This document shows, one piece after another, positions 16,487 through 25,788 of a stretch of 64,000 nucleotides of DNA (position 1 is its first letter; each line of letters begins with the position of its first letter). Source of the DNA: JBJMQS01 sp045802605 (GTDB lineage: Bacteria; Planctomycetota; Planctomycetia; Gemmatales; Gemmataceae); the NCBI GenBank assembly GCA_045802605.1, contig JBJMQS010000056.1, positions 1 through 64,000 on the forward strand, in the 5' to 3' direction. The position numbers and the translations under genes were made by a program. The notes under the pieces are model-generated. The model worked only from the letters and a program-made list of their open reading frames with translations, had not been told where the DNA came from and searched no databases.

Positions 16487-17776
16487 ATGCATTCCGCACC
16501 GGGTCTATTCAGCCGCCGGGAAATGCTGCGCGTGGGTGCCGCCGGGGTGCTCGGGCTAACCTTGGGCGATTTCTTTCGGTTGCAAGCAGCGGAGCCGCCC
16601 AAGACCGCCAAGGCCCAAGGTTTCATCCACATTTACTTGCCCGGCGGGTATTCGCATCAAGAAACGTGGGACCCCAAGCCGTACGCGCCAATCGAATATC
16701 GCGGCGACCTCGGCACGATCCCGACCAAACTGGACGGCGTGCTCTTCAGCGAGAACCTCAAGCAGTCGGCTCAGATCGCGGACAAGATCACCATTTGCCG
16801 TTCGATGTCGCACGGCGAGGCCGACCATGGTCGCGGCACGCACAACATGTTCACCGGCTGGCGACCCAGCCCGGCGTTGACCTATCCCAGCATGGGCAGT
16901 GTGGTCGCGCACGAGTTGGGCGATCGCAACAATCTGCCGCCGTATGTTTGCATCCCGACGCAATCCACCACCTTCGCGGGGTCTGGTTATCTCAGTTCGG
17001 CGTTCGGACCATTCAGCCTCGGCAGCGATCCGGCGACGCCGGGCTTCCAAGTCCGCGACCTTGCTTTACCGCAAGGCATCGATGACAAGCGATTTGAAAG
17101 TCGCAAGTCGATGCTCGAGGTGGTGAATGCTCACTTCGCCGGCATTGAGAAGTCGGACAATGTCGCCGCGATGGATAGCTTCTATCAGCGAGCATACGGG
17201 CTCATCAGTTCCAAGGAGGCCCGCGAGGCGTTCAACATCGCCGCTGAGCCGGATAAATTGCGCGATGAATATGGCCGCAATGCCGCTGGCCAGCGAATGC
17301 TGCTCGCCCGGCGACTCGTGCAAGCGGGCGTGCGCTTCGTGTCGTTGACGTACGGCAGTTGGGACATGCACGCGAACATTACGCGCAGCGTCCGGCAGCA
17401 ACTGCCGCCGTTCGACCAAGCTTTTGCCGCCCTCATCCGCGATCTCGAACGTACGGGACTTCTCGACACGACACTGGTGATGGTCTCCAGCGAGTTTGGC
17501 CGGTCGCCGAAGATCAACGCCACCGCTGGCCGCGATCACTGGCCCAAAGTGTTCAGCGTGGTCTTGGCGGGCGGCGGGATCAAACGCGGCTCCGTCTATG
17601 GCGCTTCCGACTCGACCGCGAGTGAACCCCAGGACGATCCGCTGTCGGTGGAAGATTTGTCGTACACCTTGATGCATCAATTAGGCATCGACCCGGACAA
17701 GAAGCTCCTCTCCCCTGGAAATCGGCCGGTCATGATCGTGGATGAAGGCAAGCTCCGTCGAGAATTGCTGGCGTAG
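16487..17776 (+). CDS. DUF1501 family exported protein
   Basis: 429 residues. A Tat-type head (FSRREMLRVGAAGVLGLTLG) is followed by the DUF1501 fold, which is related to the alkaline phosphatase/sulfatase superfamily: LPGGYSHQETWDPKP, MSHGEADHGRGTHNMFTG, SLTYGSWDMHANI, VMVSSEFGRSPKIN and AGRDHWPKVFSVVLAGGG. Metal-binding Asp and His residues are kept in these motifs. Substrate unknown. In planctomycetes these genes stand next to DUF1549/DUF1553 genes, as here. ATG 16487 follows GGAG. It starts the secreted-protein operon that runs to 24636. Confidence 0.93.
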   Translation: MHSAPGLFSRREMLRVGAAGVLGLTLGDFFRLQAAEPPKTAKAQGFIHIYLPGGYSHQETWDPKPYAPIEYRGDLGTIPTKLDGVLFSENLKQSAQIADKITICRSMSHGEADHGRGTHNMFTGWRPSPALTYPSMGSVVAHELGDRNNLPPYVCIPTQSTTFAGSGYLSSAFGPFSLGSDPATPGFQVRDLALPQGIDDKRFESRKSMLEVVNAHFAGIEKSDNVAAMDSFYQRAYGLISSKEAREAFNIAAEPDKLRDEYGRNAAGQRMLLARRLVQAGVRFVSLTYGSWDMHANITRSVRQQLPPFDQAFAALIRDLERTGLLDTTLVMVSSEFGRSPKINATAGRDHWPKVFSVVLAGGGIKRGSVYGASDSTASEPQDDPLSVEDLSYTLMHQLGIDPDKKLLSPGNRPVMIVDEGKLRRELLA

Positions 17777-17780
17777 GTGC

Positions 17781-20222
17781 ATGGAACATCGGAGGCTAAC
17801 CACAGAGGCACAGAGACACAGAGAAAACCGGTTTTCTCTGTGTCTCTGTACCTCTGTGGTTAGCCTCTTCGCATTCTGCGGCTCCGCGGTTAGCTCTTCT
17901 CCCGAGTTGACTGCGATCATGCCGCGCGGTGCCCAGCGGGGCACAGAGATCGTCGTCGATTTTCAGGGCGAGCGTCTGGCCGATGCCGTCGAGATCATGA
18001 ATGAGCAGCCGGGCATCTCGGTCGTCAAAATTGAGCCGCTTGCGAAGTCAGTCCACGCCAAATTGCTAATTGCACCGGGCTGCCCACTCGGGGCTCACGC
18101 GCTACGAGTGCGGACGGCGACGGGGATCAGTCCATTGCGATTGTTCTGGGTCAGCCCTTGGCCAGTGATCGACGAGAAGGAACCGAACAACGATTTTGCG
18201 AAAGCGCAGCGAATTCCGCTCAACTGCACTGTGCACGGCAGTATCACGGCCGAGGATGTCGATCACTTTGCCGTGGATGCCAAGAAGGGGCAACGGCTCA
18301 CCGCCGAAGCCCATGCAATGCGGTTAGGCGGCAGCTTTTTTGACGCTCAACTCAGCATTCTCGATTCTCACAAGCACGAACTCGTGAACGTCGATGACAC
18401 AACGCTGACGGCTCAAGATCCCTGTTGCTCGATCATCGTTCCGGAGGATGGCACCTACATCATTCGACTCCGCGAAGCGGCATACGGGGCCGGTGACCAG
18501 TACCGATTGCACGTGGGAACCATGCCGCGGCCAATGGCGGTCTTCCCACCGGGCGGCCGTCCGGGTCATGAACTGGAGGTGACATTCCTCGGTGACCCTC
18601 GCGGCCCAGTGAAGCGACACATTCAAGTGCCCAGTGAAGTCCCCGACGGGAGGCACGAGTTGTGGTTTGAGGATGAAGGCGGGATCAGCCCTTCGCCGAT
18701 TCCATTCCGCGTGTTAGACATGCCGAACTTTGCCGAGCATGAGCCGAATGATACACCATTGGCCGCCGGTCTCGGCACGGTGCCCTGTGCATTCCATGGT
18801 GTCATCGAGAAGCCGAACGATCACGACCTGTTCAAGTTCTGGGCAAAAAAGGGGCAGGCCTACGACGTCCGCGTATTCGCGCGCAAACTCGGCTCGCCGC
18901 TCGATAGCTATCTTTGGATTTCCGGGACAGATAACAAAGTCTTGGTTGCGAACGATGATTCGGAAGGTAAACCCGACAGCTACATTCGCTTTACGGCAAC
19001 AGACAGCCAGGTACATATCGTCGGCATTCGTGATCAGTTGTTCCGTGGCGGCCCGTTGTTCGTCTATCGCATTGAAGTAACACCGGTTGAGCCGCACGTT
19101 GAATTGGCCTTGGCCCGCGTGGCTGAGCCGCCTTCGCAGGAGCGACTGACCGTGACAGTGCCCAAGGGCAACCGCATGGCCGCGATGGTGAATATCCGCC
19201 GAGTCGATTGGGGCGGGCCATTGGCACTGGAGTTCAGCGATCTGCCGGCCAAACTCACGGCTGTTGCCGAAGCTGCCCCAGGGGGACAGGCGACTGTTCC
19301 CGTCCTGTTCGAGGCGGCGGAAGATGCGCCGACGGCAGGATCGCTCGCCACACTGTCGGCCAATTCGACCGATTCGAAATCACAAGTGTTGGCGCGATAT
19401 GAGCAGCCGATCCCCTTGATCTACCTGGCGAATCAGGGTGCTTACAGTAGTTATCATTCCTCGAAGGTGCCAATCGCAATAGCCGATTCGGCTCCGTTTC
19501 GCGTGAACATCGTCGAGCCGAAGGCGCCATTAGTGCGAGGCGGAACGATGCAACTGAAGTTAATCGCGGAACGAACCGCTGAGTTCAAGGGCCCCATCCG
19601 TCTGCAACCGCTTTACAACCCGGCCGGCGTCAGCGCTCCGGGCGAAGTTGTCATCGCCGAGGGACAGAATGAAACGACGCTACCACTCACTGCGTCTGCG
19701 AACGCTGCGATCGGCAAATGGAAGTACGCCCTCGTTGCCACTGCCGACGTCGGTGGGCCGATGCGGGTATCATCCCAATTGGCGACGCTCGATGTCGCGC
19801 AGCCGTTTGTGCAAATCGCGCTGGAACGAGCGAACGTAGAGCAGGGTGGCCAAACCACGGTCCGCGGGAAAGTGACCGTGTCCACACCTTTTGCGGGGCC
19901 GGCGAAGGTGAAATTAGTCGGACTCTCGCCCAAACTCACCGTGCCGGAAGTCGAAATTTTGGCTGACACCAAAGAGATTTCGTTTCCCGTGAGTGCAGAC
20001 GCGACATGCCCGGCCGGCCCCATTCGCAATGTGTTCTGCCAGGTGACGCTGACACATGAAGGCGAACCCGTGATGCAAAGTGCGGGCACTACCGAGTTGC
20101 GTGTGGACGTACCGTTGAAGAACAAGCCAGCTCAAGCCAAGACGGCAGCCAAACCGACCGAGAAGCCGCTGTCGCGATTGGAGCAATTGAGGAAGCAAGC
20201 GACACCGGATACCAAGCCATAG
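17781..20222 (+). CDS. Exported pre-peptidase C-terminal (PPC) domain protein
   Basis: About 813 residues. Two PPC-like beta-sandwich domains are visible: FAKAQRIPLNCTVHGSITAE with VDHFAVDAKKGQRLT, and PLAAGLGTVPCAFHGVIEK with NDHDLFKFWAKKGQAYDV. The rest is beta-rich with repeated Ig-like segments up to a Lys/Pro-rich tail. The N-terminal hydrophobic stretch (FSLCLCTSVVSLFAFCG) is encoded by the palindromic repeat at 17792-17867; it makes a plausible signal peptide, perhaps a lipobox ending in Cys. The ATG at 17781 is four bases after the DUF1501 stop; an in-frame ATG at 17742 also exists. The protein probably works outside the cytoplasm with its operon partners. Confidence 0.85.
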   Translation: MEHRRLTTEAQRHRENRFSLCLCTSVVSLFAFCGSAVSSSPELTAIMPRGAQRGTEIVVDFQGERLADAVEIMNEQPGISVVKIEPLAKSVHAKLLIAPGCPLGAHALRVRTATGISPLRLFWVSPWPVIDEKEPNNDFAKAQRIPLNCTVHGSITAEDVDHFAVDAKKGQRLTAEAHAMRLGGSFFDAQLSILDSHKHELVNVDDTTLTAQDPCCSIIVPEDGTYIIRLREAAYGAGDQYRLHVGTMPRPMAVFPPGGRPGHELEVTFLGDPRGPVKRHIQVPSEVPDGRHELWFEDEGGISPSPIPFRVLDMPNFAEHEPNDTPLAAGLGTVPCAFHGVIEKPNDHDLFKFWAKKGQAYDVRVFARKLGSPLDSYLWISGTDNKVLVANDDSEGKPDSYIRFTATDSQVHIVGIRDQLFRGGPLFVYRIEVTPVEPHVELALARVAEPPSQERLTVTVPKGNRMAAMVNIRRVDWGGPLALEFSDLPAKLTAVAEAAPGGQATVPVLFEAAEDAPTAGSLATLSANSTDSKSQVLARYEQPIPLIYLANQGAYSSYHSSKVPIAIADSAPFRVNIVEPKAPLVRGGTMQLKLIAERTAEFKGPIRLQPLYNPAGVSAPGEVVIAEGQNETTLPLTASANAAIGKWKYALVATADVGGPMRVSSQLATLDVAQPFVQIALERANVEQGGQTTVRGKVTVSTPFAGPAKVKLVGLSPKLTVPEVEILADTKEISFPVSADATCPAGPIRNVFCQVTLTHEGEPVMQSAGTTELRVDVPLKNKPAQAKTAAKPTEKPLSRLEQLRKQATPDTKP
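17792..17867. repeat. Palindromic repeat family 1, copy 1
   Basis: Two 38-base arms (17792-17829 and 17830-17867) with one mismatch and no spacer. Core word ACCACAGAGGCACAGAGACA. It lies inside the coding start of the PPC protein and is translated. Confidence 0.9.
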
Positions 20223-20230
20223 GAGTGTCT

Positions 20231-20467
20231 ATGAGTCCAGCCCTGAACAATTTGCTTTCACAAGCCATGGCACTACCAGAAGGTGAACGTGCGCAAATTG
20301 CACTTCGCCTACTCGAGTCTTTGGACCCTCCGGGCCGCGAGTATTCAGCTTCTGAATGGGAAGGCGAGCTAAACAGACGGGCCGCCGCAGCAACATCTGG
20401 TGCCGAACTCGGTATCCCTGCGGACGAAGTTTTTGAAGAAGCGAAGCGAGCGCTTGGTGAAGCATGA
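20231..20467 (+). CDS. Addiction-module antitoxin (TIGR02574-like)
   Basis: 78 residues, helical and acidic: LLSQAMALPEGERAQIALRL, LLESLDPPGREYSASEWEGE, then LNRR and EEAKRALGEA. This is the pattern of the putative addiction-module component family paired with RelE/ParE toxins. ATG 20231 follows AGGAG (20221-20225) by five bases. It overlaps the toxin by four bases (ATGA). The pair sits between two genes of the secreted-protein operon and may be a later insertion. Confidence 0.85.
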   Translation: MSPALNNLLSQAMALPEGERAQIALRLLESLDPPGREYSASEWEGELNRRAAAATSGAELGIPADEVFEEAKRALGEA

Positions 20468-20769
20468 AGCCTGTCCGCTTTGATCCCTTTGCTCGTTCGG
20501 AGTTTTTGGAAGCAATCCAGCATTACGAGGAGGCTCAAAAGGGACTGGGACGGGAGTTTCGATCTGAGATCGAAAATGCGATTCAGGTGATCCGAAGGTC
20601 ACCGAGGGCATTTGGTTCTGTCGCGAACGTTGCAGGGGTCCGACGTCTCAATGTCAAACGATTTCCATACTACCTGCCATACTTGGAGTTAGCAGACAGG
20701 ATTCAAATCCTTGCAGTCGCCCATTCCAAACGCCAACCAGGATACTGGTCTGGCCGAGTTGAAGGTTGA
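20464..20769 (+). CDS. RelE/ParE-family toxin
   Basis: 101 residues. The family pattern is complete: VRFDPFARSEFLEAIQHYEE, LGREFRSEIENAIQVIRRSP, the RRLNVKRFPYYLPYLELADR strands and the ending ILAVAHSKRQPGYWSGR. ParE-like members inhibit gyrase and RelE-like members cleave mRNA on the ribosome; the H-S-K-R-x-P-x-Y-W ending is closer to ParE. The stop lies two bases before the DUF1549/1553 start, so the toxin pair is transcribed within the operon. Confidence 0.87.
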   Translation: MKPVRFDPFARSEFLEAIQHYEEAQKGLGREFRSEIENAIQVIRRSPRAFGSVANVAGVRRLNVKRFPYYLPYLELADRIQILAVAHSKRQPGYWSGRVEG

Positions 20770-20771
20770 CG

Positions 20772-23189
20772 ATGCGGACGAGTGTAATAATTGTCGGTCT
20801 TCTTTTTTGCAGTCCGTTTCCGGCGCGCGCCGCAGACCCTGTCGCGCTTGCTGTCTATCCACCGGACGTTCAGCTCAACTCTTCGCGCGACAAGGGCACC
20901 TTTGTCGTTCAGGCGACGTCGGCCGACGGCATCACCACGGATGTGACAGCTCAAGCGGACGTCACCTTCGCAGACAACAAATTGATTCGTCGCGACGGGG
21001 CGACGCTCTACCCGCTGGCCGATGGCACAACGCAAATGGCCGTGAAGTTCGGCGGCCAATCGGTAAACGTGCCCGTGACGGTGCGCCAGGCCGCGACCGA
21101 CCGGCCAATCAGCTTCAATCTCGACGTGATGCCGGTCTTCATGCGGTCCGGGTGCAATTCCGGCGCGTGTCACGGGGCGGCCCGGGGCAAGGACGGCTTT
21201 CGGCTCAGTTTGTTCGGATTCGATCCCGAGGGCGATTATTATCGGCTCACGCGCGAACAACCGGGCCGACGCGTCAACATGGCCCTGCCCGCGGAAAGTA
21301 TGTTACTCGAAAAGCCGACCGCGAAGGTGCCCCACACCGGCGGCCAACGATTGAAAGAAGGTGACGAGAGCTATCAAACGTTATTGCGGTGGCTCGATGC
21401 CGGCGCGCCGCGCGACAAGCCAGACATTGCCAAGCCGACAACCATGGAAGTTTATCCGCCGGGCTTGGTGCTCGATGGCAAGGATTCGATGCACCGGCTT
21501 GCGGTGCGGGCCCGCTACAGCGATGGCAGTGTCCGCGACGTGACGCACTTGGCGATCTTTCTCTCTAATAACGATGTCTCGGCGAAAGTCAGCCCCGATG
21601 GTGTCGTGACGGCGGGCGAGCGTGGCGAGGCTTTTGTGATGGCTCGCTTCGCGACGTTCACGGTCGGCATTCCGGTCGTCGTGCTGCCCAAAGGCATCCA
21701 GTTCCAGTTTCCCGAAGTGCCCGAAAACAACTACATCGATGGTTTGGTCCACGCCAAGCTGAAAAAAATCCGCATTTCCCCGTCAGAATTGTGCAGTGAC
21801 GAGGAGTTTCTGCGCCGAGCGACCCTGGACATCACGGGTGTCTTGCCGACGCTCGTCGACTACGACCGCTTCATGGCGGATTCATCAGCGGATAAACGCG
21901 TCAAGCTCATCGATGACTTGCTGTCGCGCAAAGAGTTCGCTGAGTTGTGGGTAATGAAATGGGCGGAGTTGCTGCAAATTCGATCTTCCGAGCGCAGCAA
22001 TCAGAAAGCGATCTTACTGTATTTCAATTGGCTGCAGGATCGCATCCAACGAAACGTGCCCGTCAATGAGTGGGTGAAGGAATTGCTCACCGCATCCGGT
22101 GGCACGTTCGCTAACCCGGCCACCAATTATTTCCAAGTGGACCCCGAGCCGGTGAAAGTTAGTGAGAATGTTGCCCAAGTTTTCATGGGCATGCGGATTC
22201 AGTGTGCGCATTGCCACAACCATCCGTTCGACCGCTGGACGATGGACGACTACTACGGCTTCGCGGCGTTCTTTAGCCAAGTGGGCCGGAAGGCGGGTGA
22301 CGATCCCCGCGAGCAGGTGGTCTTCAATGCCGGCGGCGGCGAGAGCCGGCATCCGGTCGGTGGCCGGGTGGTCAAGCCGAAGTATCTCGGCGGTGCGGAG
22401 CCGGAGATTGGCAATCGCGATCGCCGGGAAGTGCTCGCAGGTTGGCTGGCGTCGCCGGACAACCCGTACTTCGCCAGCAACCTGGCCAACATCGTTTGGG
22501 CGCATTTCTTCGGACGTGGGATCATTCACGAAGTGGATGATGTGCGAGTGTCGAATCCGCCGTCGAATCCGGAGTTGCTGGCCGAATTGGGTCAGCGATT
22601 TACCGACTACCACTACGACTTCAAGAAACTCGTCCGCGATATTTGTCTGTCGCGGACCTACCAATTGGCCACCAAAGTCAACGAGACGAATGCCGGAGAC
22701 GCGCGCAACTTTTCCCACGCGGCCGTGCGGCGAATTCGAGCGGAGTCTTTGCTCGATTGCCTGATGGAAGTGACCGAGGCCAAGGAGAAATTCCCGGGCT
22801 TGCCGTTGGGCGCTCGGGCGGTCGAGATTCCCGATGGCTCCCGCACGACTTATTTCTTGACCGTGTTCGGTCGATCGACGCGGCAGACGGTGTGCTCATG
22901 CGAAGTGAAACTGGAGCCCACGCTGTCGCAATCGCTGACGATGCTCAATGGCCGGACCACGAATGACAAGATTCGCCAGGGCAACTTGATTGCGCGACGA
23001 TTGAAAGAGAAGAAGTCGGCCAAGGAGATTGCGGACGAGTTGTATGTGCGGACGCTGTGCCGCAAGCCGACGGAAGAGGAGTGGGCGAAGATCGAGCCCA
23101 TGATCGCCGCCGAGAAGGACCCGCAGCGAGTGCTCGAGGACTTCTTCTGGGCTTTGCTGAATACCGACGAGTTTTTGTTCAATCATTGA
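20772..23189 (+). CDS. DUF1549/DUF1553 exported protein with cytochrome-like motifs
   Basis: About 805 residues. Signal peptide (VIIVGLLFCSPFPARAAD), a bacterial Ig-like domain (about 25-115), a C-x4-C-H motif (SGCNSGACHGAARGKDGF), a second Ig-like domain (about 225-310), then DUF1549 (SDEEFLRRATLDITGVLPT, WAELLQIRSSERSN) with a C-x2-C-H-x-H site (IQCAHCHNHPFDRW), and DUF1553 (NIVWAHFFGRGIIHEVDDVR, SQSLTMLNGRTTNDKI). The function of this planctomycete-rich family is unknown; heme or metal binding by the CxxCH sites is inferred. ATG 20772 follows GAAGG (20761-20765); a TTG two codons earlier is possible. It always tends to pair with DUF1501 genes, as here. Confidence 0.93.
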   Translation: MRTSVIIVGLLFCSPFPARAADPVALAVYPPDVQLNSSRDKGTFVVQATSADGITTDVTAQADVTFADNKLIRRDGATLYPLADGTTQMAVKFGGQSVNVPVTVRQAATDRPISFNLDVMPVFMRSGCNSGACHGAARGKDGFRLSLFGFDPEGDYYRLTREQPGRRVNMALPAESMLLEKPTAKVPHTGGQRLKEGDESYQTLLRWLDAGAPRDKPDIAKPTTMEVYPPGLVLDGKDSMHRLAVRARYSDGSVRDVTHLAIFLSNNDVSAKVSPDGVVTAGERGEAFVMARFATFTVGIPVVVLPKGIQFQFPEVPENNYIDGLVHAKLKKIRISPSELCSDEEFLRRATLDITGVLPTLVDYDRFMADSSADKRVKLIDDLLSRKEFAELWVMKWAELLQIRSSERSNQKAILLYFNWLQDRIQRNVPVNEWVKELLTASGGTFANPATNYFQVDPEPVKVSENVAQVFMGMRIQCAHCHNHPFDRWTMDDYYGFAAFFSQVGRKAGDDPREQVVFNAGGGESRHPVGGRVVKPKYLGGAEPEIGNRDRREVLAGWLASPDNPYFASNLANIVWAHFFGRGIIHEVDDVRVSNPPSNPELLAELGQRFTDYHYDFKKLVRDICLSRTYQLATKVNETNAGDARNFSHAAVRRIRAESLLDCLMEVTEAKEKFPGLPLGARAVEIPDGSRTTYFLTVFGRSTRQTVCSCEVKLEPTLSQSLTMLNGRTTNDKIRQGNLIARRLKEKKSAKEIADELYVRTLCRKPTEEEWAKIEPMIAAEKDPQRVLEDFFWALLNTDEFLFNH

Positions 23190-23196
23190 GAAAACA

Positions 23197-24636
23197 GTGG
23201 AACCACACAGCACACAGAGAGCACAGAGAAAAGACGATGAAACCGTCCGGCTTTCTCTGTCTTTCCTCTGTGCTCTCTGTGCTCTCTGTGTGCTCTGTGG
23301 TTCAAATTCAGCGCAGACTCCTCAGAAGAAACTCACCTTCGATCAGGACGTTCTTCCGGTTTTGCGCGACAAGTGCCTGGGCTGCCACAATGCCGACAAA
23401 GTCAAAGGCGGCCTCGACGCCTCCACGTTCGCCAAGCTGATGGAGGGCGGTTCCTCCGGCGAGGTGATCAAGCCCGGCGATTCGGAAAGCTCCCGGCTCT
23501 ACCGGCTCGTCTCGCATTCCGACGAACCGAAGATGCCGCCCAATAGCCCGCAAATCTCCAAAGAATCATTGACGCTGATCAAGTCGTGGATTGACCAGGG
23601 CGCTCTCGAGAATGCCGGCTCGAAGGCCGTTGCGGTTGAGAAAAAAGCCGAAATAGCGAAGGCGGTAACGACTGCACGGCCGGCGGTCGCGCCGATGCCA
23701 AGTGCCGAGTTTCCGCGAGTGCCGATCGTGTCAGCGGCCCGGTCCAACGCCGTGACGGCTCTGGCGGCGAGTCCTTGGGCGCCGCTTGTCGCGGTCGCCG
23801 CCCCGAAATCGGTGGCGCTTTACAACACGGATACTCTGCAACTCGTCGGCGTCTTGCCATTCGCAGCGGGCCAGATCAACGTGCTGCACTTTACGCGCTC
23901 CGGCGAAGCCCTGCTGGCGGCGGGTGGCCGGGGCGGACACTCCGGCAAAGCAATTCTCTACGAGATCAAGTCCGGCAAAATTCTCGCGGAAGTCGGCGAC
24001 GAAACTGATGCAATCACCGCCGCGGATATCACGGCCGATCAATCGCTCGTCGCCGTTGGCGGCCCCGGCCGCGTGGTGCGAGTTTACAACGTGGCCGACA
24101 ACCAGAAGGTCCGCGAGATCAAGAAACACACGGAGTGGATCACCGCTATCGAATTCAGCCCGGATGGTGTGCTCTTAGCAACCGGAGACCGCAACGGCGG
24201 GCTGCAGGTCTGGGAGACGCAAACGGGCCGCGAGTTTTACAGTTTGCCCGGGCACAAGGCAGCGATCACCGACGTAAGCTGGCGCGATGATGGCAATTTG
24301 TTAGCGAGCGTTAGCGAAGACGGTAGTCTCAAATTCTGGGAGATGGAGCAAGGACGCAACACGCGCTCGGTGCCGGTCAGCGGCGGAGCCCAGGCGGTGA
24401 AGTTTGGCCACGACAATCGACTCGTGATCACAGGCCGCGACCGAAAAGTGCGCTTGCTCGATGCCAATGGCGGCAACGTCCGCGAGTTTGCCGGTCTCAA
24501 CGATATGGGCATGAAGGTGGCCGTGTCACACGACGGCGGCCGCGTGCTCGCCGGCGACTGGACCGGCACGGTGTATGTGTGGGACGTGAAGGACGGCAAG
24601 TTGGCGGGCAAGTTGACGACGAATCCGAACAAGTAG
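23197..24636 (+). CDS. Cytochrome-like (PSCyt1) and WD40-repeat exported protein
   Basis: 479 residues. The N-terminal hydrophobic segment (SLSFLCALCALCVLCGSNSA) comes from palindromic repeat copy 2 and makes a signal peptide, perhaps with a lipobox at the last Cys. The planctomycete cytochrome-like domain follows (about 50-135): FDQDVLPVLRDKCLGCHNAD with a CxxCH heme-type site and DEPKMPPN. A WD40 propeller covers about 180-475 (IEFSPDGVLLATGDRNGGLQ, VSWRDDGNLLASVSEDGSLK). The GTG start lies eight bases after the upstream stop and has a weak ribosome site, so coupling is likely. It ends the operon begun by the DUF1501 gene. Confidence 0.88.
   Translation: MEPHSTQRAQRKDDETVRLSLSFLCALCALCVLCGSNSAQTPQKKLTFDQDVLPVLRDKCLGCHNADKVKGGLDASTFAKLMEGGSSGEVIKPGDSESSRLYRLVSHSDEPKMPPNSPQISKESLTLIKSWIDQGALENAGSKAVAVEKKAEIAKAVTTARPAVAPMPSAEFPRVPIVSAARSNAVTALAASPWAPLVAVAAPKSVALYNTDTLQLVGVLPFAAGQINVLHFTRSGEALLAAGGRGGHSGKAILYEIKSGKILAEVGDETDAITAADITADQSLVAVGGPGRVVRVYNVADNQKVREIKKHTEWITAIEFSPDGVLLATGDRNGGLQVWETQTGREFYSLPGHKAAITDVSWRDDGNLLASVSEDGSLKFWEMEQGRNTRSVPVSGGAQAVKFGHDNRLVITGRDRKVRLLDANGGNVREFAGLNDMGMKVAVSHDGGRVLAGDWTGTVYVWDVKDGKLAGKLTTNPNK
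23200..23303. repeat. Palindromic repeat family 1, copy 2
   Basis: Arms from 23200 (GAACCACACAGCACACAGAG) and up to 23303 (ending CTCTGTGGTTC) pair imperfectly; the right arm has an extra GCTCTCTGT unit. The whole element lies inside the coding start of the cytochrome-WD40 protein and is translated. Confidence 0.85.
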
Positions 24637-24754
24637 AGCTGGGTCATCCGTAAGTCGATGTTCCGAACCTACTTTGGCGTTTCGTTGCTTTCGTTGCCGT
24701 TTTCGGGGGGTGGGGGTGCGATGACATGTTTGAACGTCTTAGCATGAGCCTATC

Positions 24755-25084
24755 ATGACGCGCCTATCAGCCAGAAGACAATGGCAAATAATAGCAAGAA
24801 GCCTTGTTACATCATTTGTGCTGGGATGCGGCGTGACCGGACTTTCGATCCTCGTTTGTATCCTGACCACATCGCTCGCCATTCGTGACTTTATCGTTTG
24901 GAACATTCTTTATCCCGGTTTTTGCGCCGTCAAAACGACGTTCACAAGTGACCCAAGCTCACCAGTGAGCAGAGCCATCGCGCTGGTAGAATTCGTGCTT
25001 GTTAACGTGGCATGCGCTTCGGTTGTATGCCTGGCACTTATGTGGCTGGTTGGAATTTTCCGACGCCGAAGAATTTCAAACTGA
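24755..25084 (+). CDS. Hypothetical two-helix membrane protein
   Basis: 109 residues. Two clear membrane helices (about 15-42, SLVTSFVLGCGVTGLSILVC, and about 80-102, FVLVNVACASVVCLALMWLV) around a polar loop, and a basic C-terminus (FRRRRISN). No family recognised. The ribosome site is weak. The 118 bases upstream (24637-24754) hold a G-run but no feature I can name. It is convergent with trmB. Confidence 0.5.
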   Translation: MTRLSARRQWQIIARSLVTSFVLGCGVTGLSILVCILTTSLAIRDFIVWNILYPGFCAVKTTFTSDPSSPVSRAIALVEFVLVNVACASVVCLALMWLVGIFRRRRISN

Positions 25085-25135
25085 GGCGCTACCGCGATTT
25101 GATAAAGCGGCATTCGTGCCCGGCGGCGTCATCCC

Positions 25136-25786
25136 TCATGGCTTGTCATAAGTCGCTCGCCAAACCTTGCTGCCTTTTTGACGGGCTTTGCGCTCGAAAT
25201 TCGTCAGGACCTCGTCGGCACGAGGGGGGCCATCGTCGATGGAGCGATCCAGCTCCCGCAGGGTTGGTAGCTCGGCGACCAGGCCTGTCATGACGCCAAA
25301 ATATTCTTCGACGTCCGTGGCGATGCAGAGCCGGCCGCCCGGAACAAGGGCGTTCGCCACCGATGCCGCGAACTCCGGCGTGAACACTCGCCGTTTTTTG
25401 TGGCGCGCTTTCCACCAGGGATCGGGGAAATAGACGTGCACGGCTTGCAGGCTGTTGGCCGGCACGCGAGCGCGGAAAAACCAGCGAGCATCGGTGCAGG
25501 CCATGCGGGCGTTGTGCAAATCGCGTTTGGCCAGACGGGTGGCCACGTAGAGCTGAAGCGCGCGAACGACTTCGATACCCAGGAAGTTGACCTCGGGCCG
25601 CGTTTGCGCCGAGGTGACCAGGAACAACCCTTTGCCCGAACCAACTTCAATTTCGACGGGATAGGTGTTGCCGAAAACCTCAGACCACGAGATCGGTTGC
25701 GGTTCGGTTTCGTGGATCGTCGCGGCGGGCGGCGTGTAGCAATACGGCGCAAGGGCTTCCAGCGGCAAACGAGTGTTGTGCCGCAT
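25136..25786 (-). CDS. trmB: tRNA (guanine-N7-)-methyltransferase
   Basis: 216 residues. SAM-binding motif VEIEVGSGKGLFLV, then FLGIEVVRAL, and the family signature YFPDPWWKARHKKRRVFTPE. The C-terminal TNFERKARQKGSKVWR matches the tRNA-binding tail. It methylates G46 of tRNA variable loops. The start is two bases after the stop of the FabZ-like gene, so the two form an operon. Confidence 0.95.
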   Translation of the reverse strand: MRHNTRLPLEALAPYCYTPPAATIHETEPQPISWSEVFGNTYPVEIEVGSGKGLFLVTSAQTRPEVNFLGIEVVRALQLYVATRLAKRDLHNARMACTDARWFFRARVPANSLQAVHVYFPDPWWKARHKKRRVFTPEFAASVANALVPGGRLCIATDVEEYFGVMTGLVAELPTLRELDRSIDDGPPRADEVLTNFERKARQKGSKVWRATYDKP

Positions 25787-25788
25787 GA

